Shown here piece by piece: positions 1 to 13,156 of a stretch of 64,000 nucleotides of DNA (positions within the stretch are counted from its first letter, which is position 1; every line of letters starts with the position of its first letter). The stretch is from Sinohyriopsis cumingii (lineage: Eukaryota > Mollusca > Bivalvia > Unionida > Unionidae). The position numbers and the translations under genes are program-made. Under the pieces are notes generated by a model that saw nothing but the letters and a program-made list of their open reading frames with translations, had not been told where the DNA came from and did no database searches. The stretch is taken from NCBI GenBank assembly GCA_028554795.2, contig CM068827.1, positions 70,157,809 to 70,221,808 of the forward strand. The letters run 5' to 3'.

Positions 1-2
1 AA

Positions 3-71
3 GAGCTCTTCAGAGAAGAAATGAACAAGGAAAAAGAAGAATGGACAGAGAAGTACAGACTTCAGAGACAG

Positions 72-103
<32 letters not shown>

Positions 104-230
104 ACCTGAAGCTGACAGAGGCTTTGTCGATTGTCGTATCGACACCAAAGAATTCTTCTTCTCTTTCCGAAGAAGCAGACCTATTGCCAGAAAGTCTATC
201 CTCAGAGGACATCGCATTCTTAGAAACTAA
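3..230 (+). CDS. Cassette 1: 3' end of a Lys/Glu- and Gln-rich small protein (5' truncated by window)
   Basis: The frame is open from the first full codon and stops at 230. It begins Glu/Lys-rich and charged (coiled-coil-like), runs through a stretch of 12 Gln encoded by mixed CAA/CAG, and ends in a basic tail. The stop lies 37 nt before a histone-type stem-loop, the same arrangement as in the next two units; this is why I prefer this frame. A second frame is also open across 124-309 with an acidic Ser/Glu-rich composition, but it has no ATG start there and runs through the stem-loop, so a frameshift between the two cannot be excluded. I do not recognise a family; function unknown. Confidence 0.5.
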
Positions 231-267
231 AAAAGAATGCCATAGCAAAAAAAAACAACAAAAAAAC

Positions 268-307
268 AGCCCTTTTCAGGGCTACCCCAATACTCTAGAA
301 AAGAAGT
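268..307 (+). terminator. Histone-type mRNA 3' stem-loop plus purine-rich downstream element (cassette 1)
   Basis: AGCCCTTTTCAGGGCT at 268-283 forms a perfect 6-bp stem with a TTTC tetraloop, preceded by an A-rich run and followed by ACCCC. Fourteen bases on, AGAAAAGAAG resembles the U7-snRNP-binding histone downstream element. This is the arrangement bound by SLBP and U7 in metazoan replication-dependent histone mRNAs. An AATAAA lies at 349-354, like the backup poly(A) site of many histone genes. Confidence 0.8.
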
Positions 308-603
308 AATGATCCATTTGCCAATGTGTGTAGGTAGAGAAGTGTGAAAATAAACACTAACTCTTTCTTAAAAATTTTGAGGGTATGTGTTAGTGTTTGT
401 AAGTGATAAAGTAGGTTGGTGTGGATAGTAGATTAAAATGATGTTAGTTTTTTTTTTTTTTTTGGGCTGCTTGAGGTGTATATTTGGGGTTAGATTGGAT
501 TGCTTTGAGTATGTGGATAGTCTATTGAAGTGATGGGTAGCATAAAAAAGTGAGCGAGTGTTTCTTTTAGGTCCGCGCGTTGTTGTTGTTTTTTGGTCAT
601 GAT
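284..603 (+). other. Spacer between cassettes 1 and 2
   Basis: No gene. The first part (from the stem-loop to about 440) is closely similar to the spacer after cassette 2 (1079-1250), including the AATAAA and a block around GTGTGAAAATAAACACTAAC. It also holds a T-rich run near 450-463. Confidence 0.7.
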
Positions 604-669
604 CTAGGTAAGATGAATTTTATGTTTTTAGGGGGATGTTTTCCTTCACGTTCGCGCTTTCAGTATAAA
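604..669 (+). promoter_or_regulatory. Conserved proximal promoter with TATA box (cassette 2)
   Basis: The block contains GATCTAGGTAAGAT, GATGTTTTCCTTCACGTTCG and CGCTTT, ending in TATAAA at 664-669. The same block in the same order precedes cassette 3. The TATA box lies 63 nt before the ATG, giving a short 5' UTR of roughly 30 nt, as in histone genes. Confidence 0.7.
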
Positions 670-726
670 TTGAAACTCGTTCGGCAGTCCAACTACCCTT
701 GTTGATTGATCAACACAGCCAGAAGA

Positions 727-1035
727 ATGACTAGCAGAATAGTGAAACTGTTAGAACTCCAGATGCACCTGGAATATGCCAGGCGGATAGTAAACGAACT
801 ATCAGCGGAGGCTATCGTAGAAGAAGCAAGAATAAAGAAGGAAGAAGAGGAGAGAAGACAGAGGGAAGAGGAGGAAAAGAAAAGAGAAGAGATGATGTCG
901 TTTAATATTCCTGAAACAGAGGATTGGGCTGCTGAAGCGAATCATCCTCCCTCTGCGCTCCCCAGAAGAAAGGTGAAAGAAGACTGGGGAAGAAGATGCG
1001 TGTGCGGCGCCAGGCCAGGAAGGTGCAACCATTAG
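727..1035 (+). CDS. Cassette 2: small Glu/Lys-rich coiled-coil protein, ~102 aa
   Basis: Start chosen at the ATG at 727 (context AAGA-ATG), 63 nt downstream of the TATA box; the frame extends upstream to 706 only through a non-ATG codon. The first ~35 residues form a helix (Leu/Glu-rich); residues ~40-58 are almost purely Glu, Lys and Arg, a single charged helix. A Ser/Pro linker follows, then a basic C-terminus with two Cys close together. No histone fold and no recognised domain. The stop is 27 nt before a histone-type stem-loop. Likely an intronless, non-polyadenylated mRNA; the S-phase or germline role is inference only. Confidence 0.65.
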   Translation: MTSRIVKLLELQMHLEYARRIVNELSAEAIVEEARIKKEEEERRQREEEEKKREEMMSFNIPETEDWAAEANHPPSALPRRKVKEDWGRRCVCGARPGRCNH

Positions 1036-1062
1036 ATAGGTGCATCTGGAGTTTAAAAAAAC

Positions 1063-1100
1063 AGCCCTTTTCAGGGCTACCCAATAGTCTAGAAAAGAAA
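1063..1100 (+). terminator. Histone-type mRNA 3' stem-loop plus downstream element (cassette 2)
   Basis: AGCCCTTTTCAGGGCT at 1063-1078, identical to the first copy, preceded by seven A and a C and followed by ACCC. AGAAAAGAAA at 1091-1100 sits in the place of the histone downstream element. AATAAA at 1143-1148 again lies about 65 nt past the stem-loop. Confidence 0.8.
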
Positions 1101-1309
1101 TAACTATTAATTTGCCAATGTGAGTAGGTAGAGTAGTGTGAAAATAAACACTAACTCTTTTTTAAGATAGTGTGAGGGTATGCGTTTGTGTGTTTGTGTG
1201 TTTGTGTTTGTAAGAGCTCAGGTATGTTTGTGTGAATAGTAGATTATGGGTTTCTTAGCGTATGTGAAGAGTAAAGTTAGGGTTTTATTATATGAAATGA
1301 GAAAGTAGG

Positions 1310-1415
1310 GGGATGTTTTCCTTCACGTACGCGCGTTGTTGGGTCATGATCTAGGTAAGATCCATTTTATGTTTTTAGGGGATGTTTTCCTTCACGTTCG
1401 CGCTTTGAGTATAAA
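1310..1415 (+). promoter_or_regulatory. Duplicated promoter block with TATA box (cassette 3)
   Basis: The GATGTTTTCCTTCACG element occurs twice (about 1312 and 1383) around the GATCTAGGTAAGAT block; the second copy leads into TATAAA at 1410-1415, 58 nt before the ATG. The local duplication is absent in cassette 2. Confidence 0.7.
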
Positions 1416-1467
1416 ACTAACAGTGTTGGCCATTGGAACCCATTCTACGGAATAAGCAAACAAGAAG

Positions 1468-2067
1468 ATGCCAGCAGCTTCAGCTTTATATAACAATCTT
1501 ATGGGAAGTTGGTATTGGATGGTAGATGGATTGAGTGTAGTAGAAAGGGTTGAACAGGAATGGAGGTATGCAGTGACAAAAGACTTCGTCTCAAGACAAG
1601 TAACCAGCCTCCACTTATCCGTAAATATTGTAAAAGAAATGATACAGGATGAGGAGAAGAGAATCAGAGGTTTAATTAACCCACCGTATGTCAAAGTGGG
1701 TAAGTTAAAAGAAGCGATAGATCATGTGACGAGTGCAAGGTGCTTTCTAGAAGACATTGTAGAATGGACAGATTGGTGTTTCGCGAAGTGGGGGTTAGAA
1801 AAACTTAAGAAAGCTGAAGAACTAATGAGGAATGTGCTGACCGAAGAGGTCAAGAAGATCAAAGAAAAGTGGTTAAAGGAAAGAAAAGAAGAAGAAGAAA
1901 ATAGAAAAAAAAGGGATGAATTCGAAAAACTGAACACAAACTGGATGAAAATCCAAGAGAAGTTCCGGGCCATGGGCCACCCGGACTGGTTGCCGGAAAC
2001 AGAAAAGAAAAAGAAGAAAGGAATGATGGACAAAATAAGAGGATGGTGGAAGAAGTTAAGAAGTTAA
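1468..2067 (+). CDS. Cassette 3: 199-aa Lys/Glu-rich helical protein with histone-type 3' end
   Basis: A single intronless frame with the ATG in AAGAAG-ATG context. The N-terminal ~75 residues carry several aromatic residues (Trp/Tyr near residues 13-18) and look like a folded helical domain. Residues ~76-115 have two Cys and three Trp. Residues ~115-160 are a long Lys/Glu helix. The C-terminal ~25 residues are strongly basic (a Lys run, then Trp-Trp-Lys-Lys). No signal peptide or membrane segment, so probably cytosolic or nuclear. It shares the charged-helix character of cassette 2 but not its sequence. I do not recognise the family. Confidence 0.75.
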   Translation: MPAASALYNNLMGSWYWMVDGLSVVERVEQEWRYAVTKDFVSRQVTSLHLSVNIVKEMIQDEEKRIRGLINPPYVKVGKLKEAIDHVTSARCFLEDIVEWTDWCFAKWGLEKLKKAEELMRNVLTEEVKKIKEKWLKERKEEEENRKKRDEFEKLNTNWMKIQEKFRAMGHPDWLPETEKKKKKGMMDKIRGWWKKLRS

Positions 2068-2091
2068 AAGAAGAAGAAGAAAAAACCCAAA

Positions 2092-2129
2092 GGCCCTTTT
2101 CAGGGCCAGCCATATTTCTCGAAAAGAGA
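2092..2129 (+). terminator. Histone-type mRNA 3' stem-loop, canonical flanks (cassette 3)
   Basis: GGCCCTTTTCAGGGCC at 2092-2107, immediately preceded by ACCCAAA, which matches the CCAAA upstream flank of histone stem-loops, and followed by AGCC. CGAAAAGAGA at 2120-2129 fits a downstream element. This is the best match of the three to the metazoan histone consensus. It starts 24 nt after the stop codon. Confidence 0.85.
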
Positions 2130-2191
2130 TAGCCTTTCCATTGCCTACCCCTTTTTTTAAAAAAAATTTTTTTTAAAATTTAAAGAAAAAA

Positions 2192-2372
2192 AATCCCATG
2201 TTAAATTCCCCTTGTCCGTAGAGTGACCCACGATTTATTCCCATGTTAAATTCCCCTTGTCCGTAGATTGACCCACGATTTTTCGCCATGTTAAATTTCC
2301 ATTGTCCGTAGAGTGACCCAGGGGTCCCTGTAATGCTAATTCCCATTGTCCGTAGGGTGCCCCACTTCACTA
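2192..2372 (+). repeat. Fragment of the 30-47 kb element's terminal repeat
   Basis: About four copies of a ~45-bp subrepeat containing CCATGTTAAATTCCCCTTG and TCCGTAG. The same subrepeats, same spacing, form the ends of the viral element at 30.3 kb (reverse orientation) and 47.2 kb (this orientation). No flanking viral gene is visible here, so it is a solo fragment or an independent repeat that both share. Confidence 0.75.
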
Positions 2373-2374
2373 CT

Positions 2375-2521
2375 TAGGGCTATTCAGTTAGGCCAAATGA
2401 GACATCTACAGATTGGCCAATGATAGGGCTATTCAGTTAGGCCAAATGAGACATCTACAGATTGGCCAATGATAGGGCTATTCAGTTAGGCCAAATGAGA
2501 CATCTACAGATTGGCCAATGA
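2375..2521 (+). repeat. 49-bp tandem repeat, three near-identical copies
   Basis: Unit begins TAGGGCTATTCAGTTAGGCC and ends TTGGCCAATGA; copies at 2375, 2424 and 2473, followed by a degenerate partial copy. No coding potential. Confidence 0.95.
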
Positions 2522-2742
2522 TAGGGATATCCATTAGGCCTGATAAGACTAATTGCTTTATGGTTACATAATGTGGGTTAACACGTGAGAAATGACCTCA
2601 CAATCTTATCTAAAAGTCATTGATACTGCGAATCATTTGCCATGAAAGTACCGTCATTTTGTCAGTCAATTTATAGAGCATATGTGTTTAAAGAGTCCAA
2701 GAGTATATTTTAATTACATCTTTACAAATCCTTATTTTTCAG

Positions 2743-3029
2743 GTACATTCCATTTTTCATCAGTTTGTTCCTATACTTTTGTGGCTGTTTCCGAGATGTA
2801 AATGATTCCAGTGCCAAGAAAGGGGGCATCCTGTGGTGGATTCTTACATTATTCAGTGCAGTCTACTACTGGTACGTTGTAAGCACATATACAAGCAATT
2901 ACGACACATATTACAACACATATTGCGACACATATACAAGCAATTACGACGCATGTAAACAAAGAAATCAACGAGTATATACGAGCTAATCAGCCAGCTT
3001 AGTTTTTCTGTTTGTTTGTTTCTCATCAT

Positions 3030-3064
<35 letters not shown>

Positions 3065-3819
3065 TTTTATTAAAATCAAAACTAAAAATATCAATCAAAG
3101 CTTGACAAAAGCTGCATTACTTCAGGGCCAGTCGGACTTAAGATCTTGGTCACTCTGACACTGAATTCTGCTAAACACGTTCTCGCTTCTTTACATGTAC
3201 ATGTATGTGCACTTGAACTCAAGAAAATGGATACGTCAGGATTACGTTGACAGGCATTGGAGACGGATTTCAAGTTTAAGTTTTGAATCTCTAATTAAAT
3301 TTAGGTCCGCTGAAGTCGTATACAACTATACAGTGTCTTCTATGATTGCATTGCTGCTGTTTTGTTACTGAGGTGGGCATTGGTGCTGATAATGTTGTGA
3401 TGGTGGTATTACTGCTACTGGTTTTAAACGTTTTCATCCATTCCTCCACTTTTGATAGTTATCATTTTTTTATTCAGTGTTCTTCAAGTGAATTAGTTTC
3501 TACGAAGTTCCAGGAGCAACATTATTCACAAAAAGACCATTATTTCTATTTCAGGTATCTCGTAACCGAAGGTCAAATTTCATCAGTTTATCTCTTGACC
3601 TATGTCGCCATGGTGATTTGGATACTTAGAGAAAAGGTTGCAGGCCATGCCCTTGACATCAACGGCCGTTTTCTGTTCTATTCCTTTACTGCAACGTTGA
3701 TTTTAACCGTTGTTTGGGTGGCGTGGCTTTGGAATGATGCAGTATTGAGGAAAAAATACCCAGGGTTGCTCTATGTACCGGAACCATGGTCATACTATAC
3801 TCTTTACTGGAAGGGTTAA
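2743..3819 (+). CDS. Last two exons of a multi-pass membrane protein
   Basis: Exon 2743-2871 follows TTTTTCAG and ends at a GTACGT donor; exon 3555-3819 follows a TATTTCAG acceptor and ends at TAA. Both introns are phase 2, and the frame continues cleanly across the junction (a split Trp codon). The joined 131-residue tail has about four hydrophobic helices: one in the first exon (PFFISLFLYF), one spanning to the exon end (ILWWILTLFSAV), and two in the second exon, then a short polar C-terminus with Tyr and Trp. An AATAAA lies at 3985-3990. Upstream exons must lie in or before 2.1-2.7 kb, but none is recognised, so they may be left of the histone-ended cassettes. Family not identified. Confidence 0.65.
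3027..3068 (+). repeat. (TTTA)n microsatellite
   Basis: About ten TTTA units inside the intron between the two membrane-protein exons. Confidence 0.95.
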
Positions 3820-5336
<1,517 letters not shown>

Positions 5337-5656
5337 GTCTGATTCCGTTCGTTTTATTTCGTCTGTGTGAATTTGGTAAACAGTAAATATTATCGCAAAC
5401 AGACCTTACAGTTATCACCCATTTGGAAACATTAAATAATTGTAATGTTTAGCTATTCTCATCATTGTATCTACCAAAGAAGCTGTCATTTACCATAGAT
5501 ATTTCAGGCCTGAATTATGGCATCTAGAGAACGTTGAAAATTTTCTTACCTTCGCTTTCATTCACCTGTACCTATCAAAATCGTTTAGTTTATTCAAAGT
5601 ATTTTTTATATAATTATTTTACTGCACACGAAAAAAAAAATACATAAATAAATAAG

Positions 5657-5898
5657 GGGCCCCGAGTGGTCTAAAGCGCACTCCGTTACGGATCACTGCC
5701 ATCTCACCTCTGTCTGCGTGGGTTCGAGTCTCAGATTCGGCCAATGTGTGTATGTGAGAAAGCCTTCCAGTAACTTCTCGTGGGTCGGTGGTTCTTTTTG
5801 GAGTTTTCCTGGGTTCTTCCTCCACCATTAATACTTGCCGCCATGTATAGCCTATCGTGTGCTGAAAAATGGCGTTAAACCCTACAACAACAACAACA

Positions 5899-5949
<51 letters not shown>

Positions 5950-5960
5950 ATTTTAGTTAT
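5657..5960 (+). mobile_element. tRNA-derived SINE (family 1), near full length
   Basis: The tRNA-like head has an A box (GTGGTCTAAAGC near 5666) and B box (GGTTCGAGTCT near 5721). The body contains GGTTCTTCCTCCACCATTAA and CCATGTATAGCCTATCGTG, then GGCGTTAAACC, a (CAA)n stretch and an (AAAT)n tail. Further copies of the family lie at 13.2, 50.3, 50.9, 62.9 and 63.2 kb. It would be mobilised by a LINE. Confidence 0.85.
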
Positions 5961-8017
5961 GAAGATTTGTAGTATTTTCCGACATTTTCAATATAAATAA
6001 TGCTCTTTACTGCATAGTGAAGCGTTTATTACAACGAATTTGAAAAGCAGATTAAACAAGGTGAAGCTGCCGATGAAATTTACTTTTACCCAAAAAACTA
6101 TATGGTCCTTTTTCTGGCGTTATTTTTTTTAAATAAATTTTACTCGTAGAAGATAGTTATTTATTTCTCATAAGAAGAACATCAAAAGAATGTTATTTCA
6201 TCCCAGATATTACTGGTATGAAATAACCTCCATATATAAATGTATGGAAAGTCAGATTCTCTAACAAGTAGTTTATTTTATCTTCAAGGAAAGGTGGAGA
6301 ATAATCACTGAGCTTTTAATGCATTTCCTTTTTTTTCTCTTGTTCTTTTTATTTTTTTATTTTTGTTGTTCTTTGCAGTTTTTGATGATATGCTAAGTAT
6401 CTCAAATTGGCTATCTTCCGATTACATTTCGGTCTCGTTTTTCTAATAGGTGATTTCTTAAATTTCAAAATTCCTCCATAAACTGAAACTTGAGAGCATC
6501 TTTTAAATAAATTTATAAATTTCAATTAAATTAACGGGACGATTGAATTACTTTTATATTTACCTGCATGATGACTTTATTAAAACTATGGATAACGCTT
6601 TTATTTAGTAAAGTTATGATTAGAGTTTATTTTCTCAAATGTATGCCTCGTATTCATATTAACTCGAGTAAAAGTATAAATTCGAAGCCTTTTGAGAAAT
6701 GGCAAAGTCGTTTTCGAGTGTACCGTTTTTCCTTAATGGCGAATGTGTGTAGTGACACGTAATGGCGATGGGTAGGTAAATTCTATCAAAAGGTCTTCAG
6801 GTCCACGTAGTGAAACTAAGGATAGTGGAGTGGTCTGTTTACGATAATAGGAACTGCCCCAACTTGAGGTATCACGGTACCAATTGTTTTTCCATATACC
6901 TCAATGCTAATGTTTTGTGCAGTAAATATACTTTCTATCCTACTTTAGCAAGAATGTCACACACTGTTATAGAGAACAATGCTATATTGTCAATATCACA
7001 AGGACAAAACCAGGTACTCCACTGTATTTAAGAGAGATAATTCTACTGGAACTAGACAGGAGTAAGAGTTATCTAGTGACAACATTCTCAGCCATGTGTA
7101 CCACATTTTTGTTATATATTTTTAAAAAACAATACAAAATATTATCTATATATGAATTAACATAATCTCACATGTTGTCAAGAGGCTCATATTCTTTTTA
7201 AGCCTAACAGAAAGTATAACTCTTACATAATGCACCAGTCACATCTAGTATTGTTGTTTATTTCTTAATACACTGTTCGAGCTCCGCCCACCTGTGGGTT
7301 GTTCAGTTGGTACCGTTATACCTTGAGAATCGTGGAGTGGCCTGTTTATGATGGGGGCGCTCACCAGTTATTATGTACTTTTAAAAGAGTGACCTATGTA
7401 AGGTGAAGTTGTTTGCGTTTGAAGCATGCACAGTGGAGAGAATGTTGGCATACCTCTATGCTTCTTTGGTGTAATGTGCCTGACATTTCTTTGGATATTA
7501 TAGTTGTGGAAATTGTACATGATCTAAGCACACTGCTAACTAAATTGACTGCCCCCTTGTGCTAACAAACATCAGTATGAATTTGTCTAAAGTAGAGCAT
7601 CTTTAGCAGCTATTAAAATAGGGAAAATGAATTTTGCCAGACTAGACAATACCAGCTTCTAAAAGTGCAATAAATGAATTACCAAATATATAAAATGTAC
7701 ATAAGCTATCGGCTCTTTTAGTTTACAATTTACCTCTGATGTTCAGGAAGTGAAACTGTTGAAGTGGAGCTAGCAGTTTTTAAAAGGTGCAAATCTGGAG
7801 TAAGGCCAAGCTGTTTACTGTATAACCCATATTACACTCATCAGTCATACGCCCAAATAAAGGGAATTAAAGGTTCTTTGAACAATATCTAAGATATACA
7901 AGGTGTTTTTAAAAAGCCAGTATACCCAGTGGGGAAACCCGTGGAAATTCTTTTTCTTTAAAATTCTAACATATGCAAAATACGAAATAGTATAGCGCCA
8001 TCATAATAGGTACTCTT
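5961..8017. other. Non-coding DNA with scattered copies of the 48-bp repeat
   Basis: No credible gene. Single diverged copies of the GGATAGTGGAGTGG motif of the following array occur near 6820 and 7330, suggesting dispersal before local amplification. Confidence 0.5.
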
Positions 8018-8306
8018 TCAAATTGACGATAGTAGTATGGCCTGTTTACGATAATAGGAGATAATAGGTACTGTACCAAATTGAGGATAGTGGAGTGGCC
8101 TGTTTGCTATAATATGTGCTGTCCCAAACTGAGGATAGTGGAGTGGCCTGTTTGCGATAATAGGAGCTGTCCCAAATTGAGGATAGTGGAGTGGCCTGTT
8201 TGCCATAATATGTGCTGTCCCAGATTGAGAATAGTGGTATAGCCAAATTGCTATAACAGAAACTGCCCCAGATTAAGGATTGTGGAGTGGCCTGTTTATG
8301 ATAACG
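8018..8306 (+). repeat. ~48-bp tandem repeat, about six diverged copies
   Basis: Unit contains GAGGATAGTGGAGTGGCCTG and TTTGCGATAATAGG. Confidence 0.85.
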
Positions 8307-8356
8307 TTGAACTATTGTTCTTGTTCTTGTTTTTGTTGTTTTTGTCGTTGAAGAAG

Positions 8357-8975
8357 CATCGACCCGATTGATATAGACGCTGGAGGCCACGACGATCAAA
8401 GCTTGATGTGAAGCTGATTTATGGATACTTGAAACAAGGACCCGATTTACAAAGACGCTGGACGCCACGACGAGCAAAGCTAGATGTGAAGCTGATTTAT
8501 GGATACTTGAAATAATGACCCGATTGATAAAGACGCTGGACGCCACGACGATCAAAGCTTAATGTGAAACTGATTTATGGATACTTGAAACAATGACCCG
8601 ACTGAAAAAGACGCTGGAGGCCACGACGATCAAAGCTTGATGTGAAGCTAATTTAAGGATACATGAAACAAGGACCCGATTTACAAAGACGCTGGACGCC
8701 ACGATGATCAAAGCTTGATGTGAAACTGATTTATGAATACTTGAAACAATGACCCGATTGATAAAGACGCTGGACGCCACGACGATCAAAGCTTAATGTG
8801 AAACTGATTTATGAATACTTGAAACAACGACCCGACTGACAAAGACGCTGGAGGCCACGACGATCAAAGCTTGATATGAATCTGATTTATGGATACTTGA
8901 AACAATGACCCGATTGATAAAGACGCTGGACGCCACGATGATCAAAGCTTGATGTGATGCTGATTTAAGGATACT
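8357..8975 (+). repeat. 78-bp minisatellite, about eight copies
   Basis: Unit contains AAAGACGCTGGACGCCACGA, CGATCAAAGCTT and GATTTATGGATACTTGAAAC. Because 78 is divisible by three, the reverse strand stays open through most of it (8046-8555 and 8559-8789), giving Ser/Val-rich repeats; I treat that as a by-product. Confidence 0.9.
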
Positions 8976-9231
8976 TGCAAGAGTTCTCTCAAAGACAAAG
9001 ATTTAAAATTCCAAACATTATTTTAAGCCGAAGTGTTTTAAAGCTTTCGATAATAACAGACACAAGAGTTACAACCGTATTATGAGGATGTAAATATATA
9101 ATTTATAAACATTTCAAATTTAACCGAGCATGGTCATCTTCCAATGATAAAACACTAATTCACTTATCGACTAAAAGTTACTCTCATAAAATGTTACATT
9201 GTCCACAAGCAGAATAAGGCTTGCGTGTGAT

Positions 9232-10741
<1,510 letters not shown>

Positions 10742-10816
<75 letters not shown>
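10742..10816 (+). repeat. (TA)n microsatellite
   Basis: About 37 TA units. Confidence 0.97.
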
Positions 10817-10817
<1 letters not shown>

Positions 10818-10857
10818 CACTTCTTATCTATTTCTCTTTAAATGTCGGTCATCGTCG

Positions 10858-11626
10858 GTTGTTTCACCTTCTATTCATCGATGATTGCTCCCTGAATGCC
10901 AAATCTGACATGCAACAGAACTTGTTATTATTTCGACCTCACAAGAAGAATAGGTTGTTGCACCAACCAGGACCACGAAAACTTTACACAGAACCTACCA
11001 ACACATTAAAATGGCTACACCCACCTGACAGTGGACAAGTTCACGTATCTCGGCAGTAAACCGTCAGGTGCAAATCACATCAAAGATGAAACCAACGCCA
11101 GAATTGCTAAAGCAATTGTGGGCATTGGCAGACTTCGCGCGAATGTGTGGGAGTGCAGTGGCATCAGTCCGCAAACAGAACTGAAGGTCAACAAAGTCAT
11201 TGTCATCTCGATCCTTCTAGATGCCTGCGAAACGTGGACTGTGTACAGACGTTATACCTAAAGCTGAACCATTTGGCATGGGTTGTCTGAGGAAAGTCAC
11301 GAGGGTAAGATGGCAGGATATGGTTCCAGACACTAAGGTTCTGTCACGGGCATGAATTCCAAGCTTCAACATTATGCCGATAAAATCACAGATGAGATGG
11401 GCAAACCACATCGCCAGGATGTCAGAAGAACGATAACCCAAAAATTCTCATACGGGATGTTGAGGGATGGAATGCTATCCCAGATTAATAAGAAAAAACG
11501 CTTCAAACATTCTGCCAAGTCATCCTTGATACACTTTAACATTGACCCTGGATTTCACACAGGATCTCTCTTTCTAGCGCACCCTAGTCCATGGTGGAGA
11601 CACAGACTGCGAACTGACGAGTATTG
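10858..11626 (+). pseudogene. Degenerate non-LTR retrotransposon: reverse transcriptase C-terminal region
   Basis: Three frames in succession give recognisable pieces: FIDDCSLNA (altered F/YADD catalytic box) at ~10877, DKFTYLGSKPSG at ~11034, then NARIAKAIVGIGRLRANVWE and DACETWTVY to ~11255, and after a frameshift the 3' part (MGKPHRQDV, KKRFKHSAKSSLIHFNIDP) to 11626. This is the order found in the common invertebrate endonuclease-reverse transcriptase LINEs that annotation pipelines often label craniofacial development protein 2-like. At least three frameshifts or stops: dead. No endonuclease domain and no clear 3' tail. Confidence 0.75.
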
Positions 11627-11778
11627 AGGAGGTACTGCCAAAATCTCATAACTGCAGCAATGCGTCTAGTGATCAAGCAACCCTAAGCGGTATCTACTAT
11701 CCATTGTGTTACAGACAGTTCAAAGATCAAATTTGCCTGATCAGCCATTTACAGAAACCAAATCAGTTAGTTGTGTCA

Positions 11779-11880
11779 TGTATGTATGTATGTATGTATG
11801 TATGTATGTATGTATGTATGTATGTATGTATGTATGTATGTATGTATGTATGTATGTATGTATGTATGTATGCATGCATG

Positions 11881-11914
<34 letters not shown>

Positions 11915-11995
11915 TGCATGCATGCATGCATGCATGCATGCATGTATGTATGTATGTATGTATGTATGTATGTATGTATGTATGTATGTATGTAT
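11779..11995 (+). repeat. (TGTA)n/(TGCA)n microsatellite
   Basis: About 54 tetranucleotide units with an inner TGCA-variant block at ~11923-11943; all frames across it are Cys/Met/Tyr/Val artefacts. Confidence 0.97.
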
Positions 11996-12508
11996 CTGTG
12001 TGTCTATCCGTCGGCCCGTTTATCTTTCAGTCGTCATATTTATCACTGACCAGTTTTTCTTTGTGCATGTATTTGAGCTGAGGGATAGTGGTGTCACGAT
12101 ACATCGTTGAACAAGGAAGCTCGTGTGTATAAAAGAAAAAGGCCACCCAGCTGCTCATATGTGTCAAACAAACATTCAAAATTGATAACAAAAGCTTTAT
12201 CATGTATTTTAAAACCTAGATACCCGAGTATTTCTGTTCTGATATATCAAGCTGATCGATAATACATTTCAACACACCCATTATTGGTATGCACATATAT
12301 GTACTTTGAACTGTTCCTACTTGAAATAATAATCGACAAAATTGCATAGGTAGCATTATAAAGTATTTCATTAGATTTTTGAACCAGCTCACCTGTAGTT
12401 TTACTCCCCTTGAAACCAGTCTTTGATGAAAGTCTGGGTTAGAAACAATTTCATTGAAACGAACTCAAAAGGAATTTGCAGATATTCATATTTCAGGTCT
12501 TTCAGTTG

Positions 12509-12512
<4 letters not shown>

Positions 12513-12554
<42 letters not shown>

Positions 12555-12635
12555 ATACAGAGAAAGATATGTAATGTAGGTAGGTAGTGAAGTATGTATG
12601 TATGTATGTATGTATGTATGTATGTATGTATGTAT
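12513..12635 (+). repeat. (GT)n and (ATGT)n microsatellites
   Basis: GT at 12513-12552 and ATGT at ~12592-12635, separated by unique sequence. Confidence 0.95.
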
Positions 12636-13156
12636 TTTCCATGTTTTTATTTGTATATTCAAAGAACTAAAACTAATTGAAATTCATCAGAAAGTTAAAC
12701 CTTTTTCTCAGGGCATAAAGACATTTCCGAAGCATATTTCATAACTTCACTGTTAAAGCTTGCTATTTATTTAGTAATTACCAAGATATTAACATGGCAA
12801 GCTAGACTAAATGTTTGACATCATTCCTTGCAATGTCCAGGTAATCGAGAATGACTTGGTGGTTGATGTTGAGAATTTTTAAAGGACTGTCAATATTTTG
12901 TGGATGAATTATTGAGACGTATTCCTTTAAAAACGATATTTACACGAAGAAGATAGACATTTACAAAACTAAATCAGTCTATAAACTCTGTCAATGCATA
13001 TCTATAGAAATCTATTTATTTTACATCTTGCAATCAAAATAATCCAACATATAATTAGGTTCATCTTGATTTCTCCTTTATCAAATGTCCTTTCGGACGT
13101 TATTTAGTTTCTCAAGTTTGTCGGAAGATGATCAGTTAATGTTGTGTTCTTTATAG

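Noticed and set aside
1722-2113. Reverse-strand Phe/Ser-rich frames under cassette 3
   Set aside because: Antisense of Lys/Glu codons; no promoter or start context.
8018-8975. CRISPR-like direct repeats
   Set aside because: Repeats are contiguous with no unique spacers; eukaryotic minisatellites.
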